A stretch of 56,034 bases of DNA from Sedimentisphaerales bacterium (GTDB lineage Bacteria; Planctomycetota; Phycisphaerae; Sedimentisphaerales; Anaerobacaceae). The notes under the pieces are model-generated. The model saw nothing but the letters and a program-made list of their open reading frames with translations, had not been told where the DNA came from and searched no databases. Location of the stretch: the NCBI GenBank assembly GCA_029907605.1, contig JARYLO010000006.1, forward strand, positions 1 to 56,034, given 5' to 3'. Positions 8,994-17,309 of the stretch are shown here, one piece after another. Position numbers and translations under genes: made by a program. Every line of letters begins with the position of its first letter. Positions within the stretch are counted from its first letter, which is position 1.

Positions 8994-9185
8994 CTATGAC
9001 TTGCAGGCGGGGTTGGCAGGGGATGCGTTGCAGGCGATCCTCACCTCCAACAACTGTTCGACAGGTAGCTCTAGTAATTGCTCCAGCGTCAGCCTTCTAG
9101 GACGCTGATACCACGTCCAGATGCCTTGGCCTACAGCCAATAAGATCGCAACGCAAATGACTATATACCAATACCTTAGACGCAT
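8994..9185 (-). CDS. Small single-span membrane protein (63 residues) with duplicated LEQLL motif
   Basis: A short gene with an excellent ribosome binding site (AGGAGGG, 6 nt before the ATG at 9185), which is why I accept it. The product has an N-terminal MRLRYW, a hydrophobic segment of about 18 residues (roughly 6-23, YIVICVAILLAVGQGIW), then a basic stretch (QRPRR). It ends with LTLEQLLELPVEQLLEVRI, an internally repeated amphipathic motif, and a tail with two cysteines. The motif resembles the MSLEELLNVPVVV segment before the plug of the TonB receptor at 2420-4411. I know no family for it. By the positive-inside rule, the C-terminal basic patch would favour an N-out orientation, but both ends carry positive charge. 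Function unknown. Confidence 0.6.
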   Translation of the reverse strand: MRLRYWYIVICVAILLAVGQGIWTWYQRPRRLTLEQLLELPVEQLLEVRIACNASPANPACKS

Positions 9186-9262
9186 ATCTGACCCTCCTGC
9201 CGTTGGGTCTCTAAGGTGGTTATCGTCTAAAATAGGCACACGGTTTAGTAGCAGTGGAAGAC

Positions 9263-9296
9263 CCGTACATGTGGCTGGAAAACCCCTTCCGTACGG
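9263..9296 (+). other. Possible leader hairpin upstream of the CorA-type gene
   Basis: CCGTAC (9263-9268) can pair with GTACGG (9291-9296) around a loop that itself can fold. It lies about 45 nt before the TTG start of the CorA-type gene. It does not match the M-box magnesium riboswitch as far as I can judge, and a 6-bp stem could be chance. Confidence 0.2.
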
Positions 9297-9342
9297 TGTA
9301 TCCTTCTGTAAAAGGCCTAAGGTCTAAGGTGGGAAAAAACCT

Positions 9343-10260
9343 TTGCTAAGAAGGCTCGGCATTGTAGATGGTCGGCTGGTGGAGTGCAGGGATGCAGATG
9401 CCCTAGTCCACCTCTATGTTGCCCCGGATGAGCAGGAGAGGAGGTATCTGATCGAGCAGTTGAAGATCGATGAACATACCCTCAATTCCGCCCTGGATCC
9501 AGATGGACAGAGCCGCCTAGAATTCGAGCCTGATCACGCGGCGATCATCTTCAAGAGGCCAAGGCACTATTCGGCGGTAGATGCCTTGCTCTTCAAGGTC
9601 TCTTCCACAGGTGCGTTTGTCTTCAAGGACAAGCTAGTGGTGGGAATGGCAGACGAGGGTCCCCTGTTTGAGGGCAGGTCCTTCATCAAGCTGCATGGGC
9701 CTCGTGAGATCCTGCTGCGGCTGATATACCGGTCTATAAGCCACCTTGTAGAGCACATAAAGGCCATCAATGCCATAAGCGGGGAGCTGGAACAGCAGAT
9801 AAGTGTCTCGATGGAGAATAGATATCTGCTTAACCTCTTTACCGTCGAAAAGAGCCTTGTTTACTGCCTCAATGCCATTCACACCAATGGGGTACTGATA
9901 GCCAAGTTAAAGGCCAATGCCAGGCGCCTTGGCCTGACCCAAGAGGACCTGGAATTGCTGGACGATATACCCATCGAGAACAGTCAGTGTAAGTACCAGG
10001 CGGAGATCTACGTGCAGGTCCTGGCAAGTCTGATGGATGCCAGGGCCTCGATCATAACCAACCACCTGGATATCAGGATCAAGGCATTGACCATCCTGAC
10101 GATCATCATCATGCTTCCTACCCTTGTCGCCAGCATGTTTTCCATGAACGTGCTGCTGCCCTTGCCGCATGATTGGCCATGGAGTTTTTGGGTCATCACA
10201 GGCCTATGTCTGGCCACCACTGCGGGTGTGGGGACGCTATGGTGGAAGAGGAGGTGGTAG
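9343..10260 (+). CDS. CorA-family divalent cation transporter with SMN in place of GMN
   Basis: Inner-membrane channel of the CorA/Mrs2 superfamily, 305 residues. The N-terminal two thirds is the acidic alpha/beta cytoplasmic domain plus a long helix (about 125-240). Two transmembrane helices follow (about 245-270 and 280-300), ending in a basic WWKRRW tail. The signature tripeptide after the first helix, normally Gly-Met-Asn, reads Ser-Met-Asn (FSMNVLLP, bases 10141-10149). GMN forms the selectivity ring in CorA, so transport of Mg2+ is uncertain; a Zn2+ exporter or a weak channel is possible. Translation appears to start at TTG, nine bases after AAGGTGGG. dtd begins 4 nt after the stop and is probably cotranscribed. 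Confidence 0.88.
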   Translation: MLRRLGIVDGRLVECRDADALVHLYVAPDEQERRYLIEQLKIDEHTLNSALDPDGQSRLEFEPDHAAIIFKRPRHYSAVDALLFKVSSTGAFVFKDKLVVGMADEGPLFEGRSFIKLHGPREILLRLIYRSISHLVEHIKAINAISGELEQQISVSMENRYLLNLFTVEKSLVYCLNAIHTNGVLIAKLKANARRLGLTQEDLELLDDIPIENSQCKYQAEIYVQVLASLMDARASIITNHLDIRIKALTILTIIIMLPTLVASMFSMNVLLPLPHDWPWSFWVITGLCLATTAGVGTLWWKRRW

Positions 10261-10264
10261 GCGG

Positions 10265-10714
10265 ATGCGTGCACTGGTCCAGACCGTTAGCAGCGCATGG
10301 GTAGCGGTCAACGGCCGAGAGGTCTCTAAGATAGGCCGGGGATTGCTGGTATACCTTGGCATAGGCAAGGCCGATGGGCTAGAGGATGCCAGCTACATCG
10401 CCCAGAAGCTACAGCATTTACGGTGTTTTGAGGATGGGCAGGGGAGGTTGAATCAATCCATACTCGACATACATGGCCAGGTCCTTGTGGTCAGCAACTT
10501 TACCCTCTTTGGGGACTGCCGGAAGGGGCGTAGACCTAGTCTTGACAAGGCCGCTGGCTCGGAGGTCGCTAGTGGCCTATATCTTCAGGTAGTTGAGCAA
10601 CTGAGGCAGGCCGGCCTGCAGGTCCAGACCGGCCTATTTGGCGAGCATATGGAGGTTGGGTCCATCAATGATGGGCCAATCAACCTGCTGTTGGATAGTA
10701 AGAAGGCCTTTTAG
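10265..10714 (+). CDS. dtd: D-aminoacyl-tRNA deacylase
   Basis: Cytoplasmic proofreading enzyme that hydrolyses D-amino acids from mischarged tRNA. The 149-residue size is typical. It starts MRALVQTVSSAWVAV, which matches the family opening. It has SNFTLFGD where most members read SQFTL, and NDGPINLLLD where most read NxGPVT. The cross-subunit Gly-Pro is therefore kept but its following residues differ. The ATG at 10265 follows an AGGAGG inside the end of the CorA-type gene. Only 67 nt separate it from glutamine synthetase; that gap holds an imperfect GGGCC/GGCCC hairpin without a good T tract. Confidence 0.95.
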   Translation: MRALVQTVSSAWVAVNGREVSKIGRGLLVYLGIGKADGLEDASYIAQKLQHLRCFEDGQGRLNQSILDIHGQVLVVSNFTLFGDCRKGRRPSLDKAAGSEVASGLYLQVVEQLRQAGLQVQTGLFGEHMEVGSINDGPINLLLDSKKAF

Positions 10715-10781
10715 GATAGGGCCGTTCGGGCAGGCCCTTGTTCCATGCTTTACAGGACCCAATATCTTCTTGTAGACTGGC

Positions 10782-12926
10782 ATGGTCATTGATGGGACTT
10801 ATTTGGAGGTGCCTAACGGAGGCCTTATGTATCAAGGTGATTCGATAGCAGAGTTGTTTGGGGCAAATGTCTTTAGTGACGCGGTCATGCGTCATCGCCT
10901 TCCCAGGGATGCCTATACTGCCCTCAAGCGGATCATAGAGGGAAGGGGCGTACTTGACCTATCCTTGGCCAATGTCATTGCCAATGCCATGAAGGACTGG
11001 GCCATTGAGAAGGGGGCGACCCACTTCTGTCACTGGTTCCAGCCCATGACTGGGCTTACGGCCGAAAAGCACGATGCATTCATCTCACCTACGCCTGACG
11101 GCCGGACGATCATGGAGTTCAGCGGTAGGGAGCTGATAAGGGGTGAGCCTGATGCCTCATCCTTCCCATCTGGAGGTCTGCGGGCCACCTTTGAGGCGCG
11201 TGGCTACACGGTATGGGATACCACCAGCCCTGCCTTCATCCGGCAGGTGGGCGAGGCCACGGTCCTCTACATACCATCTGCTTTCTGTTCGTACACAGGC
11301 GAGGCCCTAGACAAGAAGACCCCGTTGCTCAGATCCATGGAGGCCTTGAATCAGCAGGCCCTCCGCGTACTTCGGGCCCTTGGCGAGACCAAGGTCTCGT
11401 CTGTCACTGCCACCCTTGGACCAGAGCAGGAGTACTTCCTGATCGATAGGAGGTCCTTCGAGCAGAGGCTGGATCTGATGATGACTGGCAGGACCCTATT
11501 TGGTGCCCTATCCCCCAGGGGCCAGGACATGGAAGACCACTACTTTGGCTCTCTGCATGAGCGGGTGGCATCGTTCATGAATGAGGTCAACCGGGAGCTA
11601 TGGGGATTGGGCGTATCTGCAAAGACCCAGCACAACGAGGTGGCCCCAGGTCAATATGAGATAGCGCCATTGTTTACCTCTGCAAACGTGGCAACAGACC
11701 ACAATCAATTGATCATGGATACACTGCAGCGGGTGGCCCGCAAGCACGGGTTTGTGTGTCTCCTCCATGAAAAGCCGTTTGCTGGTGTCAATGGCTCTGG
11801 CAAGCACAGCAATTGGAGCCTTGCAACCGATACTGGCACGAACCTGCTGGATCCAGGCCAGACCCCCCACGAGAACATGGTCTTCTTGGTCTTCCTTTGT
11901 GCCATACTAAGGGCAGTGGACCGCTATGCCAAACTCCTGCGGGCGTCAGTGGCCACACCAGGAAACGAGCATCGCCTTGGGGCAAATGAGGCCCCTCCTG
12001 CCATCATCTCGGTATTCCTGGGTGATCAACTTACCGACATGATCGAGCAGTTGGCAAGGGGGGCCGTCACCAGTAGTAAGCAAGGTGGCCAGTTGAGGAT
12101 CGGGGTCAACAGCCTACCTACCCTGCCCAAGGATTCTACGGATCGCAACAGGACCAGCCCCTTTGCATTTACGGGCAACAAGTTCGAATTCAGGATGGTC
12201 GGTTCTTCACAGTCTACGGCAGGTCCGGTCTTTACCCTCAACACCATCGTGGCCGACGTGCTAGGTGAGATTGCCGACCAGCTAGAGGCTAGCTCAGACA
12301 TCGCCGCTACTACCCTGGCGATCATACAGCGGATCGCAAAGGAACACAGGAGGATCATATTCGACGGTGACAACTACTGTCCTGAGTGGGTCCAGGAGGC
12401 GGCCAGACGGGGCCTGCCCAACATCGTTTCATCTGTAGATGCAATACTGTCTCTGACAGAACCTGAGCACATAGCGGTATTCGAGAGGCAGAAGGTCCTC
12501 AGCAGCACAGAGCTGCATGCCCGCCAGGAGATCCTGCTTGAGAACTATGCCAAGACCATCCAGATCGAGGCAAAGACCATGATATCCATGGCGCGCAGGC
12601 AGATCATCCCTGCAGGGCTTGCATTTGCTGGGGAGGTGGCCAGGTCCTTACATCAGGTCACAAGCGCTGGTGCAAAGGGTAAGGCCCAGAGGTATCTGTT
12701 GGACCGATTGGACCACCTGACCGAGGAGCTCTTGACCGCAGTAATGGAGCTGGACCAGGCGGTTAGTAACCTGGGCAATGGCAGTGCAGCAAAGGCGCAG
12801 TTCTGCGAAGAAAGGCTCGTGCCTCTTATGCAGCATGTCCGAAAGGTCTCTGACGAATTGGAGCAGATCTGTGATGCCAGGACATGGCCTCTACCGACGT
12901 ATGCCCAGATGCTCTTTACCAGGTAA
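10782..12926 (+). CDS. glnN: Glutamine synthetase type III
   Basis: Makes glutamine from glutamate, ammonia and ATP. At 714 residues it is the long GSIII type, not the roughly 470-residue GSI. Diagnostic stretches are [11 protein letters not shown] near the N-terminus, [40 protein letters not shown] and the ATP-binding [16 protein letters not shown]. The long C-terminal helical region (about 560-714) is also characteristic. The first ATG (10782) has no clear ribosome binding site. A second in-frame ATG at 10827 is preceded by CGGAGG, so the true start may be there. Downstream STAS and ACT-domain genes on the same strand suggest a nitrogen or amino-acid regulatory context. No PII gene is visible. 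Confidence 0.96.
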   Translation: MVIDGTYLEVPNGGLMYQGDSIAELFGANVFSDAVMRHRLPRDAYTALKRIIEGRGVLDLSLANVIANAMKDWAIEKGATHFCHWFQPMTGLTAEKHDAFISPTPDGRTIMEFSGRELIRGEPDASSFPSGGLRATFEARGYTVWDTTSPAFIRQVGEATVLYIPSAFCSYTGEALDKKTPLLRSMEALNQQALRVLRALGETKVSSVTATLGPEQEYFLIDRRSFEQRLDLMMTGRTLFGALSPRGQDMEDHYFGSLHERVASFMNEVNRELWGLGVSAKTQHNEVAPGQYEIAPLFTSANVATDHNQLIMDTLQRVARKHGFVCLLHEKPFAGVNGSGKHSNWSLATDTGTNLLDPGQTPHENMVFLVFLCAILRAVDRYAKLLRASVATPGNEHRLGANEAPPAIISVFLGDQLTDMIEQLARGAVTSSKQGGQLRIGVNSLPTLPKDSTDRNRTSPFAFTGNKFEFRMVGSSQSTAGPVFTLNTIVADVLGEIADQLEASSDIAATTLAIIQRIAKEHRRIIFDGDNYCPEWVQEAARRGLPNIVSSVDAILSLTEPEHIAVFERQKVLSSTELHARQEILLENYAKTIQIEAKTMISMARRQIIPAGLAFAGEVARSLHQVTSAGAKGKAQRYLLDRLDHLTEELLTAVMELDQAVSNLGNGSAAKAQFCEERLVPLMQHVRKVSDELEQICDARTWPLPTYAQMLFTR

Positions 12927-12948
12927 CAACGCATTCGAGGAATAGGAG

Positions 12949-13299
12949 ATGGAACAAGATCAACCCTTAGAGGTTCGGACCGATGGCCAGACGGTGGTGA
13001 TCCGGCTGCTGGTCCCAACCATCACGGATCCGCAGCACATAGCACGGATCTCTGAAACGGTAAATGAGGTGATTGCGAGGCAAAAGCCAAGGGTATTGGT
13101 CTTTGACTTTGAGCTGGTCAGGTTCTTTACCTCTCAGATCCTTGGCATATTGTTACAGGCCAGGCAGGCCCTGCAGCCATTGGGTGGGAAGGTGGTTATC
13201 AAGTCTCTATCCACTACCCTGAAGAGGGTGTTTAGGGTGACATACCTGGAGCGTTTCTTTGAATTCAGTGATAAGGACCAGATGTTGGTGGAAAGATAG
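12949..13299 (+). CDS. STAS-domain protein (anti-sigma-factor antagonist type)
   Basis: A single STAS domain of 116 residues. The strand-turn VLVFDFELVRFFTSQILGIL carries the serine (in FFTSQ) at the position phosphorylated in SpoIIAA and RsbV. It is followed by the helix ARQALQPLGGKVVI and the usual final strand and helix. Such proteins bind anti-sigma kinases or act as regulatory modules. No partner kinase or phosphatase is in the window. It lies 22 nt after glutamine synthetase and 23 nt before the ACT-domain gene, so a shared transcript is likely. The ATG is preceded at 8 nt by CGAGG. Confidence 0.88.
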   Translation: MEQDQPLEVRTDGQTVVIRLLVPTITDPQHIARISETVNEVIARQKPRVLVFDFELVRFFTSQILGILLQARQALQPLGGKVVIKSLSTTLKRVFRVTYLERFFEFSDKDQMLVER

Positions 13300-13322
13300 G
13301 ACTGATTTTGGGAGAAAGTGCC

Positions 13323-13775
13323 ATGTGGATTGGGACACAATTCTCGGTATTCATGGTCAACAAGCCAGGTGTCTTGGCCCAGGTCTTGACAGAGATCGCA
13401 AAGGCAAAGATCAATACCTTGGCCCTTACGGTGATGGACTCTGCTGAACACGGCGTCTTGAGGGTGGTATTCGATGATCCAGATAAGGCCAGGGTTGTTC
13501 TCTCGGGCCTGAACATGCCGTTTAATGAGACAGAGGTCTTGTGCATTACCCTCGAGAATAGGAGCGGCGCACTGGCCACGGTCATGGAGAGGCTCGCCAA
13601 GGCGCACATAAACGTCTGTTATGCCTATTGCACTGCGGGGGCCAAGGGTGGCAAGACTACAGGTGTAGTGAAGGTTGCAGATGTGAGAAAGGCCATGAGG
13701 ATCCTGGATCAGGCCCAACGCAGGATAGAAAAGGTAGGACCTGCACTGCGATTGCCGAATGCAAAGAAGAGATAG
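13323..13775 (+). CDS. Tandem ACT-domain amino-acid-binding protein
   Basis: A 150-residue protein made of two ACT domains and nothing else. The first (about 5-70) starts with FSVFMVNKPGVLAQVL and the second (about 75-140) with ITLENRSGALATVMERLA. In both, the loop with Gly after the first strand, which binds amino acids in ACT regulators, is present. Stand-alone ACT pairs usually act as allosteric sensors of amino acids. Its position behind glutamine synthetase and a STAS protein makes a nitrogen-status sensor plausible, but that is inference. I use the ATG at 13323 because GGGAG lies 8 nt upstream; a TTG at 13308 is also open. The stop overlaps the next gene by 17 nt. Confidence 0.85.
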   Translation: MWIGTQFSVFMVNKPGVLAQVLTEIAKAKINTLALTVMDSAEHGVLRVVFDDPDKARVVLSGLNMPFNETEVLCITLENRSGALATVMERLAKAHINVCYAYCTAGAKGGKTTGVVKVADVRKAMRILDQAQRRIEKVGPALRLPNAKKR

Positions 13776-14181
13776 CAGCAGGCTAGATCTGCCCAGGTTT
13801 GGAGTGACCCAGCAGAAGGCAAGGCTGCTTGCAGAGAGGATGGCACTGCTTGGTATCTGTGAGCAGGATCTAGATGAGCAGTTCGTCAGGTCTAGTGGGC
13901 CCGGTGGTCAGCACCTGAACAAGACCTCCACCTGTGTGGTCTTGACCCATCTTCCCACTGGTATCATAGTAAAGAGCCAACAGGCAAGGTCACAGGCCCT
14001 GAACCGCTACTATGCCCGCAAGAGGTTGTGCGAATTGATCGAGGCCAGGCTATTGGGCAAAGAAAGCCCTCAGGCCTTGAAGGCAGACAAGATCAGACGA
14101 CAAAAGGATCGCCGTAGGAGGCGGCGCATGGCCAAGAAGGCATTATCTAGTGGGCCTGAGTGCCAGAGGCAACAAGACTAG
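13759..14181 (+). CDS. GGQ-domain release-factor-like protein
   Basis: A 140-residue protein with the peptidyl-tRNA hydrolase motif GPGGQHLNKTST and downstream THLPTGIIVKSQQARSQ, as in domain 3 of class I release factors. It has no codon-recognition domain (no PxT or SPF). A very basic tail (RRQKDRRRRRRMAKK) resembles the mRNA-channel-binding tail of ArfB/YaeJ. It is therefore probably a rescue factor that frees ribosomes stalled without a stop codon, although it could belong to another RF-like subgroup. It overlaps the ACT gene by 17 nt. Its last 39 nt overlap the convergent MFS gene. Confidence 0.88.
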   Translation: MQRRDSSRLDLPRFGVTQQKARLLAERMALLGICEQDLDEQFVRSSGPGGQHLNKTSTCVVLTHLPTGIIVKSQQARSQALNRYYARKRLCELIEARLLGKESPQALKADKIRRQKDRRRRRRMAKKALSSGPECQRQQD

Positions 14182-15435
14182 TGTTCCGCAGGCTGCAAGT
14201 CCTGCACCGGTCGTGAATGCTGCTCTGGCCCCGAATTTGGCAAATAATAGCCCAAAGATCAGACTTGCGGGCAGGGCCGCGGCTGCTATCACCGCATGAT
14301 ATAGGCCATATGCCCACCCCCTGACCTTGGCATCTGCCATATCTGCAACCAATGCCCGTTCTGCACCCTCCGTCAGGCCATAGTAGCTACCATAGATGCA
14401 AAGTAATGCGAGGACCTGCAGCAGTCCGTCTGCAAAGGGCATGGCAACGTATACCAGGATGTAGATAAGCCAGCCACCCAAGATCGCCCTGGATCTGCCA
14501 AACATATCTGCGACCCGGCCGCCTGGCAGGCTCCATGCGATCTTCGATACATGCAACACAGACCAAAGGATCACCACCCAGCCAGGGCCAAGGCCTAGCC
14601 GATCCTGTGCATACAAGACCAAGAATAGGTCAGAGCTATTGCCCAAGGCAAAGAGGGCTATGGCGACTAGAAAAAGATAGAATCTTCTTGGCACCGATAC
14701 AGGCCCGTCCTGGAATAATCCGAGTCGGTCCGTTGGCGGGCTGGTTACTGTAGTCTCTGTGACCTTTAGCCACAGTCCAATGCCAGCCATCAGGCCTGGC
14801 ACCACAGACAGGGCAAAGACCCAACGCAAAGCGACCATCGTAGACGGCTGTGCAGGCGAATGGACGATCCACAGGCCACTGCTACCAGCCAGCATGTAGA
14901 TCGTCCCCAGTGCCAGCAATGGCCCTGTCAGTGCTCCTGCATGATCCATCATCCTGTGGAATGAGAATGCCAGTGCCCTGACGTCCTGCTGTACTGAACC
15001 TGCCAAGAGGGCATCGCGTGGTGATGTACGCAGGCCCTTGCCTATTCGGTCCAGGACCCGCATCAGGATCACAAACCAGCCAGACCTGGCTGCAGCCATC
15101 ATGGACCTGGCTAGGCAGGACCAAGTATATCCCCAGATCGCCCAGCCCTTTCGTCTGCCTGTCTTATCTGACCACCTTCCAGATAACAGTTTCAGCAGGC
15201 CACTGGTCATATCCGCTGTACCATCCATGATCCCCACATAGATGGCTGCCATCTGGACCGTTGAAAGGCCAGCAAGGAACATGGGCAGAAGCGGATAGAC
15301 CATCTCGCTTGAGATATCTGCCAGGCAACTGACCAGGCCTAACCAGAGGACATTGGTATTGAAGGCCCTTGACCAGACGTTGACGGGCGTCTTGGTTGCA
15401 AGATTACGTGTTGGGATTGCCTTTCGATGCAACAC
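14143..15435 (-). CDS. Major facilitator superfamily transporter
   Basis: An inner-membrane transporter of about 430 residues with roughly 12 hydrophobic segments. Family marks are SSEMVYPLLPMFLAG in the first helix, GRWSDKTGRRKGW in loop 2-3, DRIGKGLRTSPRDALLA in loop 4-5 and the equivalent GRVADMFGRSRA in the second half. The subgroup with SSEMVYPLLP is widespread in diderm bacteria and its substrates are mostly unknown. The start is uncertain: GTG at 15435 lacks a well spaced ribosome binding site. A minus-strand TATAAT (15448-15443) lies so close that the transcript would be nearly leaderless, so a later start is possible. It diverges from the TPR lipoprotein gene. Confidence 0.9.
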   Translation of the reverse strand: MLHRKAIPTRNLATKTPVNVWSRAFNTNVLWLGLVSCLADISSEMVYPLLPMFLAGLSTVQMAAIYVGIMDGTADMTSGLLKLLSGRWSDKTGRRKGWAIWGYTWSCLARSMMAAARSGWFVILMRVLDRIGKGLRTSPRDALLAGSVQQDVRALAFSFHRMMDHAGALTGPLLALGTIYMLAGSSGLWIVHSPAQPSTMVALRWVFALSVVPGLMAGIGLWLKVTETTVTSPPTDRLGLFQDGPVSVPRRFYLFLVAIALFALGNSSDLFLVLYAQDRLGLGPGWVVILWSVLHVSKIAWSLPGGRVADMFGRSRAILGGWLIYILVYVAMPFADGLLQVLALLCIYGSYYGLTEGAERALVADMADAKVRGWAYGLYHAVIAAAALPASLIFGLLFAKFGARAAFTTGAGLAACGTLVLLPLALRPTR

Positions 15436-15468
15436 AACAGAGATTATAGCCTCCAGCCGTCTTTATGC

Positions 15469-15496
15469 TTGACTATTCGTGAGGGCAGGGTATAAA
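15469..15496 (+). promoter_or_regulatory. Promoter of the TPR lipoprotein gene
   Basis: TTGACT (15469-15474), a 16-nt spacer and TATAAA (15491-15496) form a good sigma-70-type promoter. It lies about 65 nt before the ATG of the TPR lipoprotein, in the gap shared with the divergent MFS gene. Confidence 0.65.
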
Positions 15497-15561
15497 AAGG
15501 TAGATCCCAATAAAGACAGGCCCGAGAAACAGAGGTCAGGAGGGCCGTCTGGAGGTTGTGC

Positions 15562-16233
15562 ATGGCAGCCGACATAGACAGTAAGACAGTTACCTGCTGG
15601 GCCTTTTATTCGGTGGTCGCTTTGGGGGTGTTCCTCTTGGCCAGTTGCCAGACAAGTGGGCCTGTAGCTGGATCCAGTTCCGAAAGAGAGCGCTATCTGC
15701 AGGCATTGGTGGACAGGAACTTCCAAGACCCTCAGGCACACTATCTGTTGGCAGAGTATTATCATACTGAAGGCCTGTGGGATAAGGCCATCTATCAGTT
15801 GGATCTGGCATTGCGGTTTGGCCCATTCTTTAGGAAGGCACAGGTCGCAAAGGTTAGGATACTATTGGAGAAGGGCGACAAACAGGCGGCAGATGCCGCA
15901 GTGGACGCATTCATAAGGCACTCAGCGCACAATCCAGATGGCTTGGTGGACCTAGCACGCTGCTTCCAGCAAGAAGGGCTGGATCAATACGCGCTCTATT
16001 GCCTCCAGCAGGCCACGCTCTTGTGGCCTAGGTCACCTTTGGTCTACAAGGAATTGGGTCTTTACCTGCTGGCCAAGGACCAGCCTGCAAAGGCCAAGGA
16101 GAGCCTCATGAAGAGTTTTGAGCTCGATCCTGTGCAGCCAGATGTGGCAGGAGCCTTGGGCAGGTTGGGTGTGGTGGTGGAGGCCCCTTCTTTGCGGCCT
16201 GCTGGTGATTCGGCATTGCCGCCTAAGATGTAA
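15562..16233 (+). CDS. TPR-repeat lipoprotein
   Basis: An exported lipoprotein of 223 residues. The signal peptide ends in the lipobox L26-A27-S28-C29, so Cys29 should be lipidated. From about residue 45 the chain is a series of tetratricopeptide-like helical pairs, for example AHYLLAEYYHTEGLWDKAIYQLDLAL and VYKELGLYLLAKDQPAKAKESL-type units. It resembles PilF/TadD-type assembly lipoproteins in layout, but nothing identifies its partner. GGAGG six bases before the ATG decides the start. It is monocistronic: it has its own promoter (15469-15496) and a strong terminator starting 23 nt after the stop. Confidence 0.85.
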   Translation: MAADIDSKTVTCWAFYSVVALGVFLLASCQTSGPVAGSSSERERYLQALVDRNFQDPQAHYLLAEYYHTEGLWDKAIYQLDLALRFGPFFRKAQVAKVRILLEKGDKQAADAAVDAFIRHSAHNPDGLVDLARCFQQEGLDQYALYCLQQATLLWPRSPLVYKELGLYLLAKDQPAKAKESLMKSFELDPVQPDVAGALGRLGVVVEAPSLRPAGDSALPPKM

Positions 16234-16255
16234 GGAGGCTCTTTAGGGTGGTCTG

Positions 16256-16297
16256 TTGCCCCGTGGCACAAGGATGTGCTGCGGGGCAATTGTTTTT
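16256..16297 (+). terminator. Rho-independent terminator after the TPR lipoprotein gene
   Basis: TTGCCCCG (16256-16263) pairs with CGGGGCAA (16282-16289). An inner GCACA/TGTGC stem around AGGA continues the helix through two T-G wobbles, giving about 15 pairs. TTGTTTTT follows at once (16290-16297). This is the clearest terminator in the window. Confidence 0.88.
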
Positions 16298-16364
16298 GAT
16301 CCCTGCTGGCTTGTCACTACAGAGAAGGTTGTTAAGCTGTCTTGGGTCTTGATGGATCGAGGCC

Positions 16365-17174
16365 ATGGACTGGTTCAAATCGATACATCCAGTACTTCAG
16401 GCCCTCTTGGCCACATGCTTTACCTGGGCCATGACGGCTATTGGGGCTGCAGTGGTATTGGTCTTCAAGTCATTCAACAGGAAGCTACTCGATGGGATGT
16501 TGGGATTTGCCGCCGGTGTAATGATCGCAGCCAGTTTCTGGTCACTGCTTGAGCCGGCCATACAGATGTCGCAGGGTGGTATCCTACCTGTATGGGTCCC
16601 TGCAGTGGTAGGGTTTATCGTAGGCGGTCTATTTCTTTGGCTAGTGGACAAGGTCCTACCGCACCTGCATCCAGGCCTACCTATTAGTCAGGCAGAGGGC
16701 ATAAAGACGAGTCTCGAAAGGAGCATATTGCTTGTGCTGGCCATAACATTACACAATATACCGGAAGGGATGGCCATTGGTGTGGCATTCGGTGCGGTAG
16801 GCGCCGGGGTTGATTCTGCGAGCATAAGTGGGGCCATCGCACTTACCTTAGGGATCGGCATCCAGAACCTGCCTGAAGGCACAGCGGTCTCTGTACCTTT
16901 ACGCAGGGAGGGATTCGGAAGGTTCAAGAGCCTTTGGTATGGTCAGCTATCAGGTATAGTTGAACCCATATCTGCCGTATTGGCTGCAGCGGCAGTGGTC
17001 ACCATAAGGCCGATATTGCCCTATGCCTTGGCCTTTGCGGCAGGGGCGATGATATACGTTGTTGTAGAGGAGCTTATACCTGAATCCCAACTCCAGCAAA
17101 ACACCCATATTGCAACATGGGGTGCTATGCTTGGTTTTGCTGTAATGATGTTGTTAGATGTTGCCTTAGGTTAG
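16365..17174 (+). CDS. ZIP-family metal transporter (GufA-like)
   Basis: An inner-membrane divalent metal transporter, probably for zinc, of 269 residues and about eight transmembrane helices. The metal-site motifs are HNIPEG (130-135) in the fourth helix and QNLPEG (167-172) in the fifth, in the pattern of the GufA subgroup; PHLHPG in the intracellular loop is the expected histidine cluster. The ribosome binding site is weak (GAGG 2 nt before the ATG). It stands alone, between the strong terminator at 16256-16297 and the convergent rsmH. The 135 nt beyond its stop hold no convincing terminator, only a 5-bp stem at 17198-17212. Confidence 0.93.
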   Translation: MDWFKSIHPVLQALLATCFTWAMTAIGAAVVLVFKSFNRKLLDGMLGFAAGVMIAASFWSLLEPAIQMSQGGILPVWVPAVVGFIVGGLFLWLVDKVLPHLHPGLPISQAEGIKTSLERSILLVLAITLHNIPEGMAIGVAFGAVGAGVDSASISGAIALTLGIGIQNLPEGTAVSVPLRREGFGRFKSLWYGQLSGIVEPISAVLAAAAVVTIRPILPYALAFAAGAMIYVVVEELIPESQLQQNTHIATWGAMLGFAVMMLLDVALG

Positions 17175-17309
17175 GGGCAAGTGCCTAGCTGCGCATCGAA
17201 TCTACCGGATTCTTGTTAGTTATAGGACTGTCTTGATTACAAGTATATATGCAGATACGCTCCAAGGGGCCGTTAGTGCCCATGACCTGAATAGGCCTTT
17301 GGAGAGGTA

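Noticed and set aside
9186-9342. Magnesium riboswitch (M-box) upstream of the CorA-type gene
   Set aside because: Only a short hairpin is present; the conserved multi-helix M-box core cannot be found.
17198-17212. Possible terminator between the ZIP gene and rsmH
   Set aside because: Stem of only five pairs and a poor T tract (TTGTTAG).
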